From: Loktanella sp. PT4BL
Lineage (GTDB): Bacteria; Pseudomonadota; Alphaproteobacteria; Rhodobacterales; Rhodobacteraceae
Assembly (NCBI RefSeq): GCF_003201935.1
Contig: NZ_QJJL01000001.1
Coordinates: 496,001 to 560,000, forward strand
Length of the DNA stretch: 64,000 nt
Reading direction: 5' to 3'
The translations under genes were made by a program, and so were the position numbers. The first letter of the stretch is position 1, and each line of letters begins with the position of its first letter. Under the pieces are notes generated by a model. It saw only the letters and a program-made list of their open reading frames with translations, was not told the origin of the DNA and searched no databases. Below, in pieces: positions 42,740 to 51,985 of this stretch.

Positions 42740-43216
42740 CTATTCGATCACAAATGTCTCTTCGACGAACAAAGGTTCTCCATCCACGACCCAGACCTTG
42801 TGATCATTGCCGCCCAGATACATGTGAACGGTCACTTCGCCCTTGGGCAGGTTCACCAAATGGCGCATCGGTGCGTATAGGCGACCCACGTTTTCCCCGT
42901 TGATAAAGAGGTGCCCGTGGCCTGTTCCTGGCTCAACCGCCTTGTTGACATCTTCGGGTGTCATCTCAAAGCCGTCGAGGGTGACAAAGAGGTTATGTCC
43001 AGAGGCAGGATCGGGCTGCAGATCAAGTGCGACAGTCGGCGCTGGCAGATCGGCGGGCCAGATATTCTTGCGATCGTCGCTGAGCGTATCATATGGCGCG
43101 GAACCCATTTGGTGCCCGCTGTGCGCACTACTCGCGATCAAGTCACTGCCATTGAGCACTGTGCCTACAAACGTGCCCGCCGCCAGACCGACGACAAGAA
43201 AAGTGATATTGCGCAT
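42740..43216 (-). CDS. Hypothetical exported protein upstream of cobW
   Basis: 158 residues: an N-terminal signal or anchor (MRNITFLVVGLAAGTFVGTV), then a soluble domain with TGHGHLFINGENVGRLYAPM, VNLPKGEVTVHMYLGGNDHK and VDGEPLFVEETFVIE, a beta-rich pattern that I do not recognise by name. His and Met residues (HSGHQMG, HGHLF) could bind metal. It lies 58 bases before cobW on the same strand, so the two may be one transcript and it might serve cobalt or copper handling in the periplasm; this is inference. Confidence 0.75.
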   Translation of the reverse strand: MRNITFLVVGLAAGTFVGTVLNGSDLIASSAHSGHQMGSAPYDTLSDDRKNIWPADLPAPTVALDLQPDPASGHNLFVTLDGFEMTPEDVNKAVEPGTGHGHLFINGENVGRLYAPMRHLVNLPKGEVTVHMYLGGNDHKVWVVDGEPLFVEETFVIE

Positions 43217-43488
43217 TGGTTTCCCCTAGGTCACGATCTTCCGGTTTATATGGATTTTCTTACGTGAAGGTAAGGCAATTGGATGCATTGGCAAGGACAG
43301 CATCTCATCGACCACCCGGTCGCGCGGTACCCTACGCAGGCATGGAAACGCGCAAAAACCTGTAAAAAGCCGCAATATGTTGTGGATAACATGGCGGAAC
43401 ATGGCACATGCGGGGTTGGGGGCGTTGACTCGTGCAGTCTTGCGAGGCGATGCTTTCGCTGGTCGAGGAATCATACAGGCAAGAATCG

Positions 43489-46400
43489 TTGCGCTTTAGC
43501 AAACTCAGACTGAATGGCTTTAAAAGCTTTGTGGACCCCACCGATCTGATCATCGCGGATGGTTTGACCGGTGTCGTGGGTCCCAACGGCTGTGGCAAGT
43601 CGAATTTGCTTGAGGCGCTGCGCTGGGTCATGGGTGAAAACCGCCCCACTGCGATGCGCGGCGGCGGGATGGAAGACGTGATCTTTGCAGGCGCCGCCAC
43701 GCGGCCTGCGCGCAATTTCGCGGAAGTCTCCTTGGTCATTGATAACGGTGAGCGTCTGGCACCTGCCGCGTTTAACGATAATGACAACCTTGAGATCATC
43801 CGCCGGATCACCCGTGATGCGGGATCGGCCTATAAGGTGGGTGCCAAGGACGTGCGCGCCCGCGATGTGCAGATGCTCTTCGCCGATGCCTCGACCGGTG
43901 CCCATTCGCCGGCTTTGGTGCGGCAGGGGCAGATTTCGGAACTGATCAACGCCAAACCCAAGTCGCGCCGCCGTATTCTCGAAGAGGCGGCGGGGATTTC
44001 GGGCCTGTACCAGCGTCGCCATGAAGCCGAGTTGAAGCTGAAGGGGGCAGAATCAAACCTGACACGTGTGGATGACGTGATCGACCAGCTGGCGGCCCAG
44101 TTGGGCCAATTGGCGCGGCAGGCCAAGCAGGCTGCGCGGTATCGCGAGATTGGTGACAAACTGCGCCGTGCCGAGGGGATGTTGCTGTTCCGCCGCTGGA
44201 AAGAGGCGGATGAGGCGCTCTTGGCCGCGGCCGAACAGTTGCGCGAACGCACAACCGCAGCGGCACAAGCCGAAAAAGCTGCGCGCGAAGCCGCCAAGAC
44301 CCGTGCGCGTGCCGAGGAGGCCTTGCCGCCTTTGCGCGAGGAAGAGGCGATTGCGGCGGCTGTGTTGCAGCGATTGCAGGTACAGCGCGATACCCTGAAG
44401 GATCAGGAACAGCGCGCACTGGACATGATCGAGACGCTGCGTGGCCGCATTGATCAGCTGACCCGCGATATGGAACGCGAAAGCGGGCTGAACAAGGATG
44501 CGGGCGAAACGATCGCGCGGCTGGAATGGGAAGCGCGCGAAATTGAGAAGGCAGGCGAAGGCCATGAGGACCGCCTGAAAGATGCACAAGATGCAGCGCG
44601 TGAAGCGGCAGGTGTTTTGCAACAACGCGAGGCCGATCTGTCGCAACTGACCGAAGATGTGGCGCGGCTTGCGGCGCGTCATCAATCTGCGCAGCGCCTG
44701 CTGGATGATAACCGCACAACGTTGCGCAAGCACGAAGACGAGGCGGCGCGCGCAAAGGCGGCCATGAAAGAGGCAGAGGCGGCATTGGCGAAGGCCGAGG
44801 CCGATTTCGCCACTGCGGGTGCAGCAGAGAAAACGGCCGTTGCAGCGGCAGAGGCCGCCGATGTTGCGTTGAACGAAGCGGAAAGCGCGCGGGCCGCAAC
44901 GCAGGCGCGCGAAAGTGATGCGCGTGCCTTGCGCTCCGAGGCCGAGGGCGAGGCGAATGCGCTGCGTGCCGAGGTGGCTGCGCTGGCGAAACTTGTCGAA
45001 CGCGACACGGCAGAGGGAGGGCAGGTGCTTGACCTGCTGCGCGTGCAGGGCGGCTATGAAAAGGCGCTGGGCGCTGCATTGGCGGATGATCTGCGTGCGC
45101 CGGAAGTGGCTTCAGATGCCAAATCTGGCTGGGCTTTGCTGCCCGGATATGCGGCGCCGCAAACGCTGCCGGAAGGTGTGAAGGCGCTTACAAACTATGT
45201 CACGGTCCCCGCCGTCTTGGCGCGGCGCATGTCGCAGGTCGGTCTGGTGGATGCAGCTGACGGGCCGCGTTTGCAGGCCGATCTGAAACCCGGTCAGCGG
45301 TTGGTATCGGTTGAGGGTGACCTATGGCGGTGGGACGGGTTCCGCGCGGGTGCGGAAGATGCGCCTTCAGCAGCAGCACTGCGATTGCAACAGCTGAACC
45401 GGTTGACCGAGTTGAAGCGGGATCTCGAAGAGGTGTCTGCGACGGCCCATGGAGCGGCACAGGCGCATGAAAGCCTGACTGCATTGTTGAAGCAACAGAC
45501 CGAAGCGGATCATGCCGCACGGCAGGCCCGTCGCAATGCAGACCAAGCTGTCGCAGATGCCAACCGTGCGGCCAGTCGCGCCGAGGCCGAGCGCAACCTG
45601 TCACAGGGCAAGCTGGAAAGCCTCGGGTTGGCGGTGAAACGCAATGAGGAAGAGGCGCTGACGGCGCGGCGCGCGTTGGCGGAGGCCGAGAAGGCGGCGC
45701 AGGATCTGGGCGATCTGGATGCGGCACGTGCGTCGGTTGAAGACATCAAGATGACGGTCGAGGCCGCGCGGATCACGATGATGTCGCGCCGCTCTTCCCA
45801 TGACGAGGTGCGCCGCGAAGGTGAAATGCGCCTCAAGCGCAGTCAGGAGATCACCAAAGAGATCAGCGGCTGGAAGCATCGTCTGGAAACCGCCAACAAA
45901 CGGACGGCGGAGCTGGCGCAGCGCAAGGAAGAATCCGAGGCGTCACTGGTTGAGGCCAGTGCAGCACCAGAGGAAATTGCCGCCAAGCGTGCCGAACTGG
46001 CGGATGCGATTGATGAGGCGGAGACACGGCGCAAGGCCGCGGCAGACAAGCTGGCCGAGGCTGATAGCGCCCTTCGTGATGCCGGCCATCATGAGCGTGA
46101 CGCCGAACGTTTGGCTTCCGAGGCCCGCGAGGCCCGCGCGCGATCAGAAGCGCGGTCTGATGCAGCTAAAGAGACTGTAGCCTATGCCGCCGAGCGGATC
46201 ATGGAAGCGCAGGAGGTCACGCCCCAGAAGCTTCTTGAGACGCTTGAGATGGATGTGGATCAGATGCCCGCGTCCGAGATGGTCGAGGGGCAGGTGAATG
46301 CGCTGAAGCGGCAACGTGATGCGTTGGGTGCGGTGAACCTGCGGGCCGAGGAAGATGCCAAAGAGGTGCAGGTCGAGCACGACGCTTTGGTCAGCGAAAA

Positions 46401-46944
46401 GGCCGATCTGGAGGCCGCGATTGCGGCGCTGCGCTCGGGCATTGCGAGCCTGAACCGTGAAGGCCGTGAGCGGTTGCTGACAGCCTTCGAGCAGGTGAAC
46501 GAGAACTTCGGTTTGCTGTTCACCCATTTGTTCGGCGGCGGAGAGGCGAAACTGGTTCTGGTTGAATCCGATGATCCGCTTGAGGCGGGGCTTGAGATTA
46601 TGTGTCAACCGCCGGGCAAGAAGCTGAGCACGCTGTCACTGTTGTCGGGTGGCGAGCAGACTTTGACAGCATTGGCGCTGATCTTTGCGGTGTTCCTTGC
46701 GAACCCTGCGCCGATCTGCGTGCTGGACGAGGTGGACGCGCCGCTTGATGACGCCAACGTCACGCGCTTCTGTGATCTCTTGGACGAGATGACACGCCGC
46801 ACCGAGACCCGTTTCCTGATCATCACCCACCATGCGGTGACGATGAGCCGGATGGACCGGTTGTTCGGTGTGACCATGGGCGAACAAGGCGTGTCGCAGC
46901 TTGTGTCGGTGGACCTGAAAAAAGCGGCGGCGATGGTGGCCTGA
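43489..46944 (+). CDS. smc: Chromosome segregation ATPase SMC
   Basis: 1151 residues. Head motifs: Walker A GPNGCGKSN (~31-39), Q-loop region RGGGMEDVIFAG, ABC signature LLSGGEQTLTALALIF (~1050) and Walker B CVLDEVDAPLDDANVTRFCD. Long coiled coils (~160-490 and ~650-950, Ala/Glu/Lys/Arg-rich) flank a hinge near ~500-640. I start it at the TTG at 43489 (MRFSKLRLNGFKSF), where homology begins and the length is normal; in-frame GTG 43432 or ATG 43450 add up to 19 residues and have poor ribosome sites. It organises and segregates the chromosome with ScpAB, not encoded here. Confidence 0.95.
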   Translation: MRFSKLRLNGFKSFVDPTDLIIADGLTGVVGPNGCGKSNLLEALRWVMGENRPTAMRGGGMEDVIFAGAATRPARNFAEVSLVIDNGERLAPAAFNDNDNLEIIRRITRDAGSAYKVGAKDVRARDVQMLFADASTGAHSPALVRQGQISELINAKPKSRRRILEEAAGISGLYQRRHEAELKLKGAESNLTRVDDVIDQLAAQLGQLARQAKQAARYREIGDKLRRAEGMLLFRRWKEADEALLAAAEQLRERTTAAAQAEKAAREAAKTRARAEEALPPLREEEAIAAAVLQRLQVQRDTLKDQEQRALDMIETLRGRIDQLTRDMERESGLNKDAGETIARLEWEAREIEKAGEGHEDRLKDAQDAAREAAGVLQQREADLSQLTEDVARLAARHQSAQRLLDDNRTTLRKHEDEAARAKAAMKEAEAALAKAEADFATAGAAEKTAVAAAEAADVALNEAESARAATQARESDARALRSEAEGEANALRAEVAALAKLVERDTAEGGQVLDLLRVQGGYEKALGAALADDLRAPEVASDAKSGWALLPGYAAPQTLPEGVKALTNYVTVPAVLARRMSQVGLVDAADGPRLQADLKPGQRLVSVEGDLWRWDGFRAGAEDAPSAAALRLQQLNRLTELKRDLEEVSATAHGAAQAHESLTALLKQQTEADHAARQARRNADQAVADANRAASRAEAERNLSQGKLESLGLAVKRNEEEALTARRALAEAEKAAQDLGDLDAARASVEDIKMTVEAARITMMSRRSSHDEVRREGEMRLKRSQEITKEISGWKHRLETANKRTAELAQRKEESEASLVEASAAPEEIAAKRAELADAIDEAETRRKAAADKLAEADSALRDAGHHERDAERLASEAREARARSEARSDAAKETVAYAAERIMEAQEVTPQKLLETLEMDVDQMPASEMVEGQVNALKRQRDALGAVNLRAEEDAKEVQVEHDALVSEKADLEAAIAALRSGIASLNREGRERLLTAFEQVNENFGLLFTHLFGGGEAKLVLVESDDPLEAGLEIMCQPPGKKLSTLSLLSGGEQTLTALALIFAVFLANPAPICVLDEVDAPLDDANVTRFCDLLDEMTRRTETRFLIITHHAVTMSRMDRLFGVTMGEQGVSQLVSVDLKKAAAMVA

Positions 46945-46947
46945 GCC

Positions 46948-46979
46948 GGAGCCTCCGGCGGGGATATTTAAGGGGCCAG
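46948..46979 (+). repeat. Dispersed GGAGCCTCCGGCGGG repeat, copy 3
   Basis: Directly after the smc stop: GGAGCCTCCGGCGGGGATAT, then a diverged tail. With the preceding GCC it forms GCCGGAG-C-CTCCGGC. It sits between smc (+) and the lytic transglycosylase (-). Confidence 0.7.
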
Positions 46980-46996
46980 TAATAACAAAAGTGCCT

Positions 46997-48163
46997 TTAT
47001 AGCCGGTTCAAGAGGTCGATTGTGGGCCAAGCGTCGGCAGGTAGGCCGAGGCGAATTTGTTCGGCTTGCACGGCGGCCCGTGTCATCGCGCCCAGGATGC
47101 CGTCAATGCCGCCCACGTCATGGCCGCGCTGGGTGAGCTTTTGCTGGAGTTGCTGCATTTGCTGGCCGCTCAGCGCCGGTGTCGGGTTGCCCGCATCATA
47201 GACCGCCGCGCCGCCAAGCCGTGTTGCGAAATAAGCAGCCGTGGTGACGTAGACGAAGCTTTTGTTCCAGTCGAAGTAGACCTCGAAATTCGGGTAGGCG
47301 AGGAAGGCAGGGCCATCGCGTCCCATAGGGAGCAGCACCGAGGCCTGAAGGTTTGCAGGCCCAAGCGCGCCTTCGCGGGCCCGCACGCCGCGCGCGGCCC
47401 AGTCGCGCACGCTGGCCTTGTGGTTCAGTCCGGTTTGCGCCCAGTCGAGGTTTTCGGGGACAACAATCTCTTGCAGCCAGGGTTCATTCGGCCGCCAGCC
47501 CAAGGATGACAGCACATTTGCGCCTGTCATCAGCGCATCTGCCGATGAGCCTTTGAGATCGACAATCCCGTCTCCGTCGCCGTCCATACCTTGGCGGATG
47601 ATTTCGCGCGGCAGTTTCTGGAGTTGCCCGATTTCGCCGGCCCATGCCCCAGTGGTTGACGCCGGGTTCATGCCGCCGCGGCGGTAGAGTTCAATTGCAG
47701 CGATCAGTTGGGGGCGGAAAAGCTCTGGTCTGCGGCAATCATGTGCCAGTGTCAGCAGCGCGTTGCGGGTGTTGAACGATCCCTGCACCTGCCCGTAGTC
47801 GGTCTCGAAAGCCCAGAAGGCCAAGAGCACGCCGCGCGGGATGCCGAAACGTGCTTCGATTGTGTCGAAGGTACTGTCCAGCCTTTGCCCATAGATGCGC
47901 CCGTTGTCGATCCGGTTCTGGCTGATCAATGCTCGCGAAAAGCTGATGAAATCACGTTGGAACACGCCTTGCGCACGGTCGGCGTTGATCACGGCCTGAT
48001 CCAGTTGCGCGCCCTCGAAGAACGCATCGACGGTTTGGGCCGGGATGCCTGTCGCGCGTGCTTCAGCTTTGACACCTTCGAAAAAGGGACCCACCGGACC
48101 GCCGCAGGTTTGCGCGCTGGCGGTGCTTGCGAGAATGGATAGAGCGAAAATGGCGCTGCGCAT
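46997..48163 (-). CDS. MltB-type lytic murein transglycosylase
   Basis: 388 residues with a signal peptide (MRSAIFALSILASTASAQ). The SLT_2/MltB domain has catalytic Glu120 (LLAFWAFETDYG), and ARFGIPRGV, STTGAWAGEIGQLQ and DGDGDGIVDLKGSSADAL are family markers. The C-terminal ~60 residues are a peptidoglycan-binding domain (MQQLQQKLTQRGHDVGGIDG). It cleaves glycan strands to 1,6-anhydro ends in the periplasm. The ATG at 48163 is chosen for the signal peptide. Convergent with smc. Confidence 0.93.
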   Translation of the reverse strand: MRSAIFALSILASTASAQTCGGPVGPFFEGVKAEARATGIPAQTVDAFFEGAQLDQAVINADRAQGVFQRDFISFSRALISQNRIDNGRIYGQRLDSTFDTIEARFGIPRGVLLAFWAFETDYGQVQGSFNTRNALLTLAHDCRRPELFRPQLIAAIELYRRGGMNPASTTGAWAGEIGQLQKLPREIIRQGMDGDGDGIVDLKGSSADALMTGANVLSSLGWRPNEPWLQEIVVPENLDWAQTGLNHKASVRDWAARGVRAREGALGPANLQASVLLPMGRDGPAFLAYPNFEVYFDWNKSFVYVTTAAYFATRLGGAAVYDAGNPTPALSGQQMQQLQQKLTQRGHDVGGIDGILGAMTRAAVQAEQIRLGLPADAWPTIDLLNRL

Positions 48164-48254
48164 TGAAATCTCCGTGGCAAGAATATGCCTGCAGCGTATC
48201 AGTGCGGTTGTGCAGCGCAAGGCTAGCCCCTTGCGCAGGTGGGAATATTGCCGA

Positions 48255-49157
48255 TCAGGACAACGCGAGGGCGGCAATGAATGCCAGTGCGAGGGTCAGT
48301 GCCCATGTACGCCAGAGTGTCTGAACCGCGCGATCAATATCATCCGGTCCCAGCGAACGTTCCCCTTCTGCATTCACAAAGGGGTATGGCTGCATGATGC
48401 CGTCATAGCTGCGCGGACCGCTGAGCGCGATATTGAGACCATGCGCCATTGCCGCTTCGGGCCAGCCTGCATTGGGCGAGCGGTGCAACGGGGCTTCGCG
48501 CAGGATCGCGCCTAAGTTGGGCCGCGATGTGACAGCCCAGATCATCAGGGCGGTCAGCCTTGCAGGGATCAGGTTAAGGAGGTCATCAAGCCTGGCCGCA
48601 GCCCAGCCGAAATCCTCGTGTCGGGGGGTGCGGTAGCCGATCATGCTGTCGGCCGTATTGGTGATTTTATAGATCAGCAGGCCGGGCAGGCCCGCGACGG
48701 CAAACCAGAAAATGGGTGCGGTCACCCCGTCAGAGAGGTTTTCCGCGGCACTTTCAATGGCCGAGCGGGCGACGCTGGGGGCATCCATATCCTTCGTGTC
48801 GCGTCCGACGATCATCGCAACGCTACGGCGGGCGTCGCCAAGGGACAGGCGCAGGGCGTCTGCGACGGCTTGTACGTGATCAACAAGCGAGCGTTGCGCC
48901 AGCAAAATCGCGACGATGATCACATCGAGCAGAGATCCTGGCACACTCTCGATGATCCATCCCAGCATCGCGGCCATGGCGCAGAGCGCAAGCATTGTAA
49001 GGAAACCTGACTGTTTTTTGTGTTCGCCTGTGTTGAAGCGCGCATCGCACCACCCGATCACGCGCCCCATCAAGACTGCGGGGTGCGGTATGCGTGACCA
49101 GAGCCAGCGCGGCTCTCCCAAAAGCGCATCAAGGATCATGCCAAGGATAAGGGTCAA
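48255..49157 (-). CDS. cobD: Adenosylcobinamide-phosphate synthase
   Basis: CbiB/CobD membrane enzyme joining (R)-1-amino-2-propanol O-phosphate to adenosylcobyric acid. 300 residues with several transmembrane segments. Motifs: LGEPRWLWSRIPHPAVLMGR, VGRDTKDMDAPSVARSAIES, ENLSDGVTAPIFWFAVAGLP and the C-terminal AMAHGLNIALSGPRSYDG. It overlaps the cobC stop by four bases, so the two are coupled; this fits because CobC makes its substrate. The symbol follows the P. denitrificans naming (cbiB in Salmonella). Confidence 0.95.
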   Translation of the reverse strand: MTLILGMILDALLGEPRWLWSRIPHPAVLMGRVIGWCDARFNTGEHKKQSGFLTMLALCAMAAMLGWIIESVPGSLLDVIIVAILLAQRSLVDHVQAVADALRLSLGDARRSVAMIVGRDTKDMDAPSVARSAIESAAENLSDGVTAPIFWFAVAGLPGLLIYKITNTADSMIGYRTPRHEDFGWAAARLDDLLNLIPARLTALMIWAVTSRPNLGAILREAPLHRSPNAGWPEAAMAHGLNIALSGPRSYDGIMQPYPFVNAEGERSLGPDDIDRAVQTLWRTWALTLALAFIAALALS

Positions 49158-50089
49158 AGTGCGGCTTCCAGTTGTTCCCAGCGGTCTGGTGCGGGCAATC
49201 CGAGGCGCAACCAGTCAGGGGCATAAGGGAATGTTCGCGACCAGACGTGGCCTCTGGCAAGTCTGGTTTGAAGGGTTGTGGCCTCATCCACTTGGTAGAG
49301 CCGGAAGAGCGAGGTGCCGCCAACCAACGCCGCCCCCGTTTGTGTCATCAGCCTGTCCATCCGTGTTGTGTCATCTGCCAGTCTGATGCGGGTTTCATCA
49401 GCCCATGCAGGATCGGAGAGCGCTTCGGCGCCGATGGCGAGGGCGGGGCCGGATATCTGCCACGGTCCCAGCAGGTCGCGCAGTTTGGCAATGATGACAG
49501 GATCGCCGATGGCGAAGCCAAGGCGTAAACCGGCAAGCCCCCAGAACTTGCCGAAGCTCTTGACTACAACCGTGCCGGGGCGTGCTGCCAGATGGATCAG
49601 CGACTGATCGGGTATGATGTCGCAGAAACTCTCGTCAATGATCGTATAAGCGGCATCCAGATCGCTGGCCTGCCAGATGTGTCCGTCGGGATTGTTGGGG
49701 TGTACCGCGACCAAAGCGTGGCTTGGGTCTTGACCCAAACGCCACCCTGCTGCGGCAAAAGCTGCGCCATGTTCGTTATACGTGGGGCCGGGGATACAGA
49801 CCGCGCCTGTCGGAATGACACGGGGCAGCGCTGCAATAATGGCTGAGGCGCCAGCCGCACCGAGGATTGCGGCATCCTCGGGAACGTTCCAGAAGCGCCG
49901 CGCGAGCGCGTAAAGCCGGTCGAAGGCAGCCTCGTCCGGCAGTGCTGTCCATGCGTCATGCGGGAGGGCAGGCATGGGATATGGCACCGGATTGATGCCC
50001 GTTGAAAGATCCAGCCAGCCGGCACGGTCACCACCGTAGGCCGCAATGGCGGCATCGATGCCGCCCCCATGATCGCGCTTCTCTATCAT
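49154..50089 (-). CDS. cobC: L-threonine-O-3-phosphate decarboxylase
   Basis: PLP-dependent fold-type I enzyme making (R)-1-amino-2-propanol O-phosphate for the B12 nucleotide loop. 311 residues. Features: LDLSTGINPVPYPM, HPNNPDGHIWQ, DESFCDIIPD and the PLP lysine in SFGKFWGLAGLRLGFAIG. The ATG at 50089 overlaps the DUF1636 stop; the open frame extends further upstream without similarity. Order here is DUF1636-cobC-cobD, each overlapping the next. Confidence 0.93.
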   Translation of the reverse strand: MIEKRDHGGGIDAAIAAYGGDRAGWLDLSTGINPVPYPMPALPHDAWTALPDEAAFDRLYALARRFWNVPEDAAILGAAGASAIIAALPRVIPTGAVCIPGPTYNEHGAAFAAAGWRLGQDPSHALVAVHPNNPDGHIWQASDLDAAYTIIDESFCDIIPDQSLIHLAARPGTVVVKSFGKFWGLAGLRLGFAIGDPVIIAKLRDLLGPWQISGPALAIGAEALSDPAWADETRIRLADDTTRMDRLMTQTGAALVGGTSLFRLYQVDEATTLQTRLARGHVWSRTFPYAPDWLRLGLPAPDRWEQLEAAL

Positions 50090-50457
50090 TCTTTTGGCAA
50101 TGGCGGGTGACGGGTGACGAAATGGCCCTTCACCGCCTGCGGCCATGTCCGATAGGGCACTTGCCCCGTGTCCGACTCCGCGTGGGCTGCAGCGTAGGCG
50201 ACAATACCTTCTGCCGCCTCGCGCGACGGGGTGAATGTGCCCAAAGTGTAGTTCAACTTGCCTTCACCCTGGATTGCGACGTTGCAAGCGTTCTTGCAGC
50301 CCATCAAGCATGATACGCGCCGTGTTTTGACCGCTTCTATACCGCTCGCTGCAGTCTCGATCAATTCAGCCAGCACTTCCCCGTCGGTTTGGGCCATGTC
50401 GCCCGCGTCCCAGCCCTCTTGTTTGCAGGTGTCGCAGATCGTGATCCAGGTTGTCAT
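50086..50457 (-). CDS. DUF1636 metal-binding protein
   Basis: 123 residues of the DUF1636 family, seen beside cobalamin genes in alphaproteobacteria. Cysteines CDTCKQ near the start and RRVSCLMGCKNACNV in the middle suggest a thioredoxin-like 2Fe-2S ferredoxin fold or metal site. Its precise role in B12 synthesis is unknown; an electron donor or metal carrier is plausible. The ATG at 50457 begins the similarity (MTTWITICDTCK). It is the first gene of the block, coupled by overlap to cobC. Confidence 0.82.
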   Translation of the reverse strand: MTTWITICDTCKQEGWDAGDMAQTDGEVLAELIETAASGIEAVKTRRVSCLMGCKNACNVAIQGEGKLNYTLGTFTPSREAAEGIVAYAAAHAESDTGQVPYRTWPQAVKGHFVTRHPPLPKE

Positions 50458-50559
50458 GCTTTTTGGCCCAATATTTTTGCGGTTCTTCAAGCGGATTTTC
50501 GCCTCGCTTTCAAGCGAATGCGCGTAAGCCTGCCTTTTAGGATAGGTGCCGTCTTCACG

Positions 50560-50575
50560 TTAACACTTCGTTAAC
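50560..50575 (+). promoter_or_regulatory. CtrA-type binding site TTAA-N7-TTAAC
   Basis: TTAACACTTCGTTAAC matches the alphaproteobacterial CtrA full consensus exactly; it is also a tandem CGTTAACAC repeat at 11-bp spacing. It is 80 bases upstream of the receiver gene at 50656 and ~100 bases upstream of the divergent DUF1636 gene. Confidence 0.65.
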
Positions 50576-50655
50576 ACATTGGGCACAGTGCTGTCCTACC
50601 AGGGTTAAAAAACCATCAACTTAATTCCTAAAACTGTCTCGAACGGGGAGTAATT

Positions 50656-51048
50656 ATGCGCGCACTGATTGTCCAACGAAATGAAAATCTCGGAGGCGTT
50701 TGGCAGCGGCATCTTGAGCGGCTTGAGGTAGATGTCACCCTTGTTCAAAGGGCGGCAAGGGCGTTGAACCTGATCTCCCGGGAAATTTTCGACGTGATCG
50801 TACTGGATCTGATGCCTGCCGAGGGCAGTGCATTGGCGGTCGCCGATCTGGTCCGTTTTCGGCAACCGCGCGCAAATATCGTTTTTGTGACCGACACCAC
50901 CTTCTTTTCAGATGGGTCAATCTTCAACTACGCCGCCAACGCGCGCGCCTTCGTCAAAACCGCAACGCCGCCGCAGGACCTTGCGGCGATCGTCCACCAC
51001 TATGGCACTACTGCCCTCGATCATGCGGCGCGTCGTAATCCAGTGTAG
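50656..51048 (+). CDS. Atypical CheY-like receiver domain protein
   Basis: 130-residue single-domain receiver. Asp51 (IVLDLMPAEG) is in the phospho-acceptor position, Thr79 (FVTDTTFF) and Lys101 (RAFVKTAT) in the usual switch positions, but the acidic pair that binds Mg is missing (IVQRNEN, Gln-Arg-Asn). It may therefore not be phosphorylated normally. A CtrA-type site lies upstream, and GGGGAG before the ATG. It overlaps the convergent GST gene by 41 bases at its 3' end. No adjacent histidine kinase. Confidence 0.82.
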   Translation: MRALIVQRNENLGGVWQRHLERLEVDVTLVQRAARALNLISREIFDVIVLDLMPAEGSALAVADLVRFRQPRANIVFVTDTTFFSDGSIFNYAANARAFVKTATPPQDLAAIVHHYGTTALDHAARRNPV

Positions 51049-51985
51049 GATTGATTGGCAGAATACGGTGCGGGTTAATCGTGTCGTGACTATAGTGATA
51101 ATGCCGCACGATATGTGCCATATTCACGGTCTCGGCTACTACCGGCATCTGGTACAACTCGCGCATGAACCCTGAAAGGTTCGGATAATCCGCGATCCGC
51201 TTGCGATTGCATTTGAAATGCAAATGATAGACCGGATCAAACCGCACCAGCGTAGTCCAGAGGCGCCAGTCCGCTTCTGTCAGGCGATCACCCATCAGGT
51301 AGCGGTTTTCGCCAAGACGCTCCTCGAGCCAGTCGAGCGTGTCAAAGAGCGGATAGACCGCTTTGTCATAGGCCGCTTGCGTTGTCGCAAAGCCGGATTT
51401 GTAGACGCCGTTGTTCAAGGTGTCATAAATCCGGTCATTGACCGGAGCGATGGCGTCGCGCAGTTCTTCCGGCCAGTAATCATCGGTATTGCCCGTGATG
51501 TGGTCAAAAGCAGAATTCAGCATCCGGATAATCTCTGAGCTTTCGTTGGAGACAATCGTTTCGCGTTCTTTATCCCACAGAATGGGGACGGTGACGCGGC
51601 CGTTCATATCGGGCAGCGCCTTGAGATAGATATCGCGTGCGAAGGGCACGCCATAAAGCGTATCTCCTGTGGCGCCGTCCTCATCGGTTTCGAAGGTCCA
51701 GCCATCAGAAAGCATGTCAGGATGCACAGCAGAAATGCTGATATGGTCGGTCAGGTCCTTCAACTGCCGAAAGACCAGCGTGCGATGCGCCCAGGGGCAG
51801 GCGTATGACACATAGAGGTGATAGCGACCGCTTTGTGCTGCAAAGCCGCCCTCGCCGGAAGGGCCCGCTGATCCGTCTGCTGTGATCCAGTTGCGAAACT
51901 GAGCTTCCTTGCGCTCGAATGCGCCACCGGATTTCTTGGTATCGTACCAGACGTCATGCCAAACGCCATCTACAAGCTGACCCAT
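51008..51985 (-). CDS. Glutathionyl-hydroquinone reductase (Xi-class GST)
   Basis: 325 residues of the YqjG/Xi-class glutathione transferase family, which uses a catalytic Cys to reduce glutathionyl-hydroquinones. The motif YACPWAHRTLVFRQLK carries the Cys; further markers are VTVPILWDKERETIVSNESS and DTLDWLEERLGENRYLMGDR with EADWRLW. AAAGGATGATAAG precedes the ATG at 51985. Its 3' end overlaps the convergent receiver gene by 41 bases. It has no obvious link to the cob genes. Confidence 0.92.
   Translation of the reverse strand: MGQLVDGVWHDVWYDTKKSGGAFERKEAQFRNWITADGSAGPSGEGGFAAQSGRYHLYVSYACPWAHRTLVFRQLKDLTDHISISAVHPDMLSDGWTFETDEDGATGDTLYGVPFARDIYLKALPDMNGRVTVPILWDKERETIVSNESSEIIRMLNSAFDHITGNTDDYWPEELRDAIAPVNDRIYDTLNNGVYKSGFATTQAAYDKAVYPLFDTLDWLEERLGENRYLMGDRLTEADWRLWTTLVRFDPVYHLHFKCNRKRIADYPNLSGFMRELYQMPVVAETVNMAHIVRHYHYSHDTINPHRILPINPTLDYDAPHDRGQ

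Noticed and set aside
43217-43488. 272-base gap before smc, searched for small genes or a riboswitch
   Set aside because: No convincing frame, hairpin or motif beyond probable promoters of the divergent genes.
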